From an uncultured Eubacteriales bacterium (GTDB lineage Bacteria > Bacillota > Clostridia > Christensenellales > Borkfalkiaceae), in the NCBI GenBank assembly GCA_902766475.1, contig CACXDQ010000092.1, positions 1-6,438 on the forward strand: a stretch of DNA of 6,438 bases. Direction: 5' to 3'. The notes beneath the pieces are model-generated. The model saw only the letters and a list, made by a program, of their open reading frames with translations, was not told the DNA's origin and searched no databases. Every line of letters starts with the position of its first letter. Position 1 is the first letter of the stretch. This document shows, piece after piece, positions 5,178-6,438 of the stretch. The translations under genes were made by a program, and so were the position numbers.

Positions 5178-6254
5178 TTATTGCTGTTTTAAATGAGTTG
5201 TCTTTCTTTTTCTCGCCTTTCCGCCGTTTAAAACGATAAGCGATTTATCGTCTTTCATAAATGTCTTGTACTTGCCGTCCGAAAGATAGGCGCTGTCCTC
5301 GAGCCTTATACCGAACTTGCCGTTTAAATAAACGCCCGGCTCGTTTGAAAAGACCATGTTGTTCTTTATTACCCATTCGCTCTTTGGGGAAAGAGTGGGA
5401 AATTCGTGAATATTCACCCCGATGCCGTGTCCCAAAGAATGAGTGAAATATTCTCCGTAGCCCATATCTTTAAGCACGTTTCTCGCAACGGCGTCAGCCT
5501 CTTTACCCGTCATACCCTCCCTTATTTCGAGAGCGGCTTTTTCGTGAGCGGTCAAAACGGCGTCGTAAGCCTTCAAAAACTCTTTCGTCGGCTTTCCGTA
5601 GAACATAGTTCTCGTCATATCGGAGCAATATCCTTTATAAAGACAACCGAAGTCCATAAGAACACATTCGTTGTCTTTAAGTTTGGTTTCACCCGTTTCA
5701 TGATGAGGAACGGCGGCGTTTTTGCCGAATGCGACAATCGTGTCGAACGAAGTGCCCGAAGCGCCGAATTTCTTGAAATTATATTCAAGCTCGTTGGCGA
5801 CTTCTCTCTCCGTAACGCCCGCCTTGATAAACGGAAGCGTGGCTTTCCATGCCTTTTCGGCGATATCGCAAGCCTTGGCAAGATATTTAAGCTCGGTTTG
5901 CGTCTTTATCGCCATTATCTCCGCAATTTCCGAAGAGCAATCGACGTAATTGTAGCCCAAAGCTTTCAGCCTTTCCATCTCGCTTACGGTTATCTTCGTA
6001 TAGTCAACCGCAATGGTCTTTACGCCTCTATCCTCACAGAGATTTTTAAGCGCCGTATCGTCGGGGCAGGAAACGACGGTGATACCCTTGGGTTTAAGCG
6101 CCATTTCCGCAGCATGAAAATATCTGTTATCGACGGCGAAAACCGTCTTGTCGGGCGCAATCATCACATAGCCCGCCGTGGAATGAAAGCCGAGGAAATA
6201 AAGCCTCTCCTTTTCATCCGTTATAAGGGCTAAATCATATCCCTTGAAATTCAT
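5178..6254 (-). CDS. M24-family Xaa-Pro aminopeptidase/dipeptidase
   Basis: 358 residues, the usual size for YqhT/PepQ-type cytoplasmic proteins. It removes or splits residues ahead of proline. A creatinase-like N-terminal domain (1-115; ERLYFLGF, FAVDNRYF) precedes the pita-bread catalytic domain. The five dinuclear metal ligands are present: D201 (LMDFG), D212 (SDMTRT), H276 (HSLGHGIG), E305 (SNEPGVY) and E319 (IRLED). H184 (VPHH) and H283 (NIHEFP) are also conserved. There is no signal peptide. The tail after about 345 is short and basic (GGKARKRKTTHLKQQ). The start has GGAG five bases upstream and is preceded by a strong promoter. Pairing with efp is typical of Firmicutes; both act on proline-related problems, in peptide breakdown and synthesis. 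Whether it is an aminopeptidase or a prolidase cannot be decided from motifs. Confidence 0.95.
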   Translation of the reverse strand: MNFKGYDLALITDEKERLYFLGFHSTAGYVMIAPDKTVFAVDNRYFHAAEMALKPKGITVVSCPDDTALKNLCEDRGVKTIAVDYTKITVSEMERLKALGYNYVDCSSEIAEIMAIKTQTELKYLAKACDIAEKAWKATLPFIKAGVTEREVANELEYNFKKFGASGTSFDTIVAFGKNAAVPHHETGETKLKDNECVLMDFGCLYKGYCSDMTRTMFYGKPTKEFLKAYDAVLTAHEKAALEIREGMTGKEADAVARNVLKDMGYGEYFTHSLGHGIGVNIHEFPTLSPKSEWVIKNNMVFSNEPGVYLNGKFGIRLEDSAYLSDGKYKTFMKDDKSLIVLNGGKARKRKTTHLKQQ

Positions 6255-6297
6255 AACAACTCCGTAGTATTGTAAAAAATATCCTCAATACGTTTCA

Positions 6298-6326
6298 ATA
6301 ATAGCATATTTGAAGATTTCAGTCAA
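6298..6326 (-). promoter_or_regulatory. Strong extended -10 sigma-A promoter for the peptidase–efp unit
   Basis: On the minus strand TTGACT (6321-6326) and TATTAT (6298-6303) are 17 bases apart, each five of six to consensus. A TG one base before the -10 (TGC-TATTAT) makes it an extended -10 promoter. Transcription would start near 6291, giving a leader of about 37 bases before the peptidase ATG. It probably serves the peptidase and efp, and by read-through perhaps the reductase and regulator. Confidence 0.8.
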
Positions 6327-6344
6327 TTATTTTAAACTTTATTT

Positions 6345-6381
6345 TTGCCGATTTTACAATATTTTTTGAAAACTTCGGCAA
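6345..6381. repeat. Inverted repeat TTGCCGA–TCGGCAA upstream of the peptidase promoter
   Basis: Seven-base perfect arms (6345-6351 and 6375-6381) flank a 23-base AT-rich centre, in which TTTTA and GAAAA can extend the pairing. On neither strand is it followed by a clean T-run. It lies 19 bases upstream of the -35. It may be the remains of a terminator for the preceding gene or a protein site. Confidence 0.45.
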
Positions 6382-6394
6382 CCCGTCGTGTACT

Positions 6395-6438
6395 TTATAG
6401 ATCCGTCTCGTTTTCCGCTTCGGGAGAAAAGCTCTCCA
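6395..6438 (-). CDS. Possible C-terminal end of an upstream gene, cut by the window edge
   Basis: In one minus-strand frame the edge reads ESFSPEAENETDL followed by TAA at 6395-6397. Base composition is markedly more GC-rich here than in the AT-rich spacer that starts just after this stop, as expected for a coding end. The other two minus-strand frames are also open at the edge (stops at 6319-6321 and 6355-6357). The frame is therefore a judgement, and no function can be given. Confidence 0.3.
   Translation of the reverse strand, partial: ESFSPEAENETDL

Noticed and set aside
5406..6233. Plus-strand open frame (275 codons) antisense to the Xaa-Pro peptidase
   Set aside because: The opposite strand has all five M24 metal ligands in frame, and this frame has no recognisable domain or ribosome site.
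6319..6438. Minus-strand frame open from the right edge for 39 codons
   Set aside because: It runs through AT-rich spacer DNA and would place its stop over the -35 of a strong promoter; the Lys/Ile-rich end looks like translated spacer. The shorter frame ending at 6395 is a better coding candidate.

Overview
The window reads as chromosomal DNA of a Gram-positive, probably clostridial, bacterium. The clues are the Xaa-Pro peptidase–efp gene pair, an EF-P of the Bacillus/Clostridium type (PGKGAAF loop), strong AAAGGAG-type ribosome sites, near-consensus sigma-A promoters, and AT-rich spacers between moderately GC-balanced genes. No species can be named from this sequence. All convincing genes lie on the minus strand, so they are transcribed from high to low coordinates. 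The long plus-strand ORFs are antisense shadows.

In transcription order, the right edge (about 6395-6438) may hold the last codons of an upstream gene. An AT-rich spacer with an inverted repeat and a strong extended -10 promoter (6298-6326) follows. It drives an M24-family Xaa-Pro aminopeptidase (5178-6254) and then elongation factor P (4574-5134). Next comes a short-chain dehydrogenase (3781-4494) whose active-site region resembles YmfI-type EF-P 5-aminopentanone reductases. EF-P and a likely EF-P-modifying enzyme would thus sit side by side. An AraC-family regulator (2770-3765) follows the dehydrogenase after 15 bases, with its ribosome site just past the dehydrogenase stop codon.

A separate promoter (2736-2764) then drives a complete L-rhamnose isomerase gene, rhaA (1427-2692), which ends at a good hairpin terminator (1379-1409). 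No other rhamnose genes are in the window, so the kinase, aldolase and transporter must be elsewhere if the pathway is complete. The AraC protein is a reasonable candidate regulator of rhaA, by position only.

The last unit has its own promoter (1283-1311). It encodes a CobW/COG0523 (G3E) metallochaperone GTPase with a CxCC metal motif and an extreme His/Asp/Glu-rich insert of about 70 residues built from 16-18-residue repeats. Thirty bases downstream a second CobW-type GTPase starts and runs off the left edge. The pair suggests zinc or other transition-metal allocation.

No RNA genes, mobile elements or CRISPR arrays were found. I see no clearly undescribed system. The points most worth following are the efp–reductase linkage and the repeat-built metal-binding loop beside a paired second GTPase.
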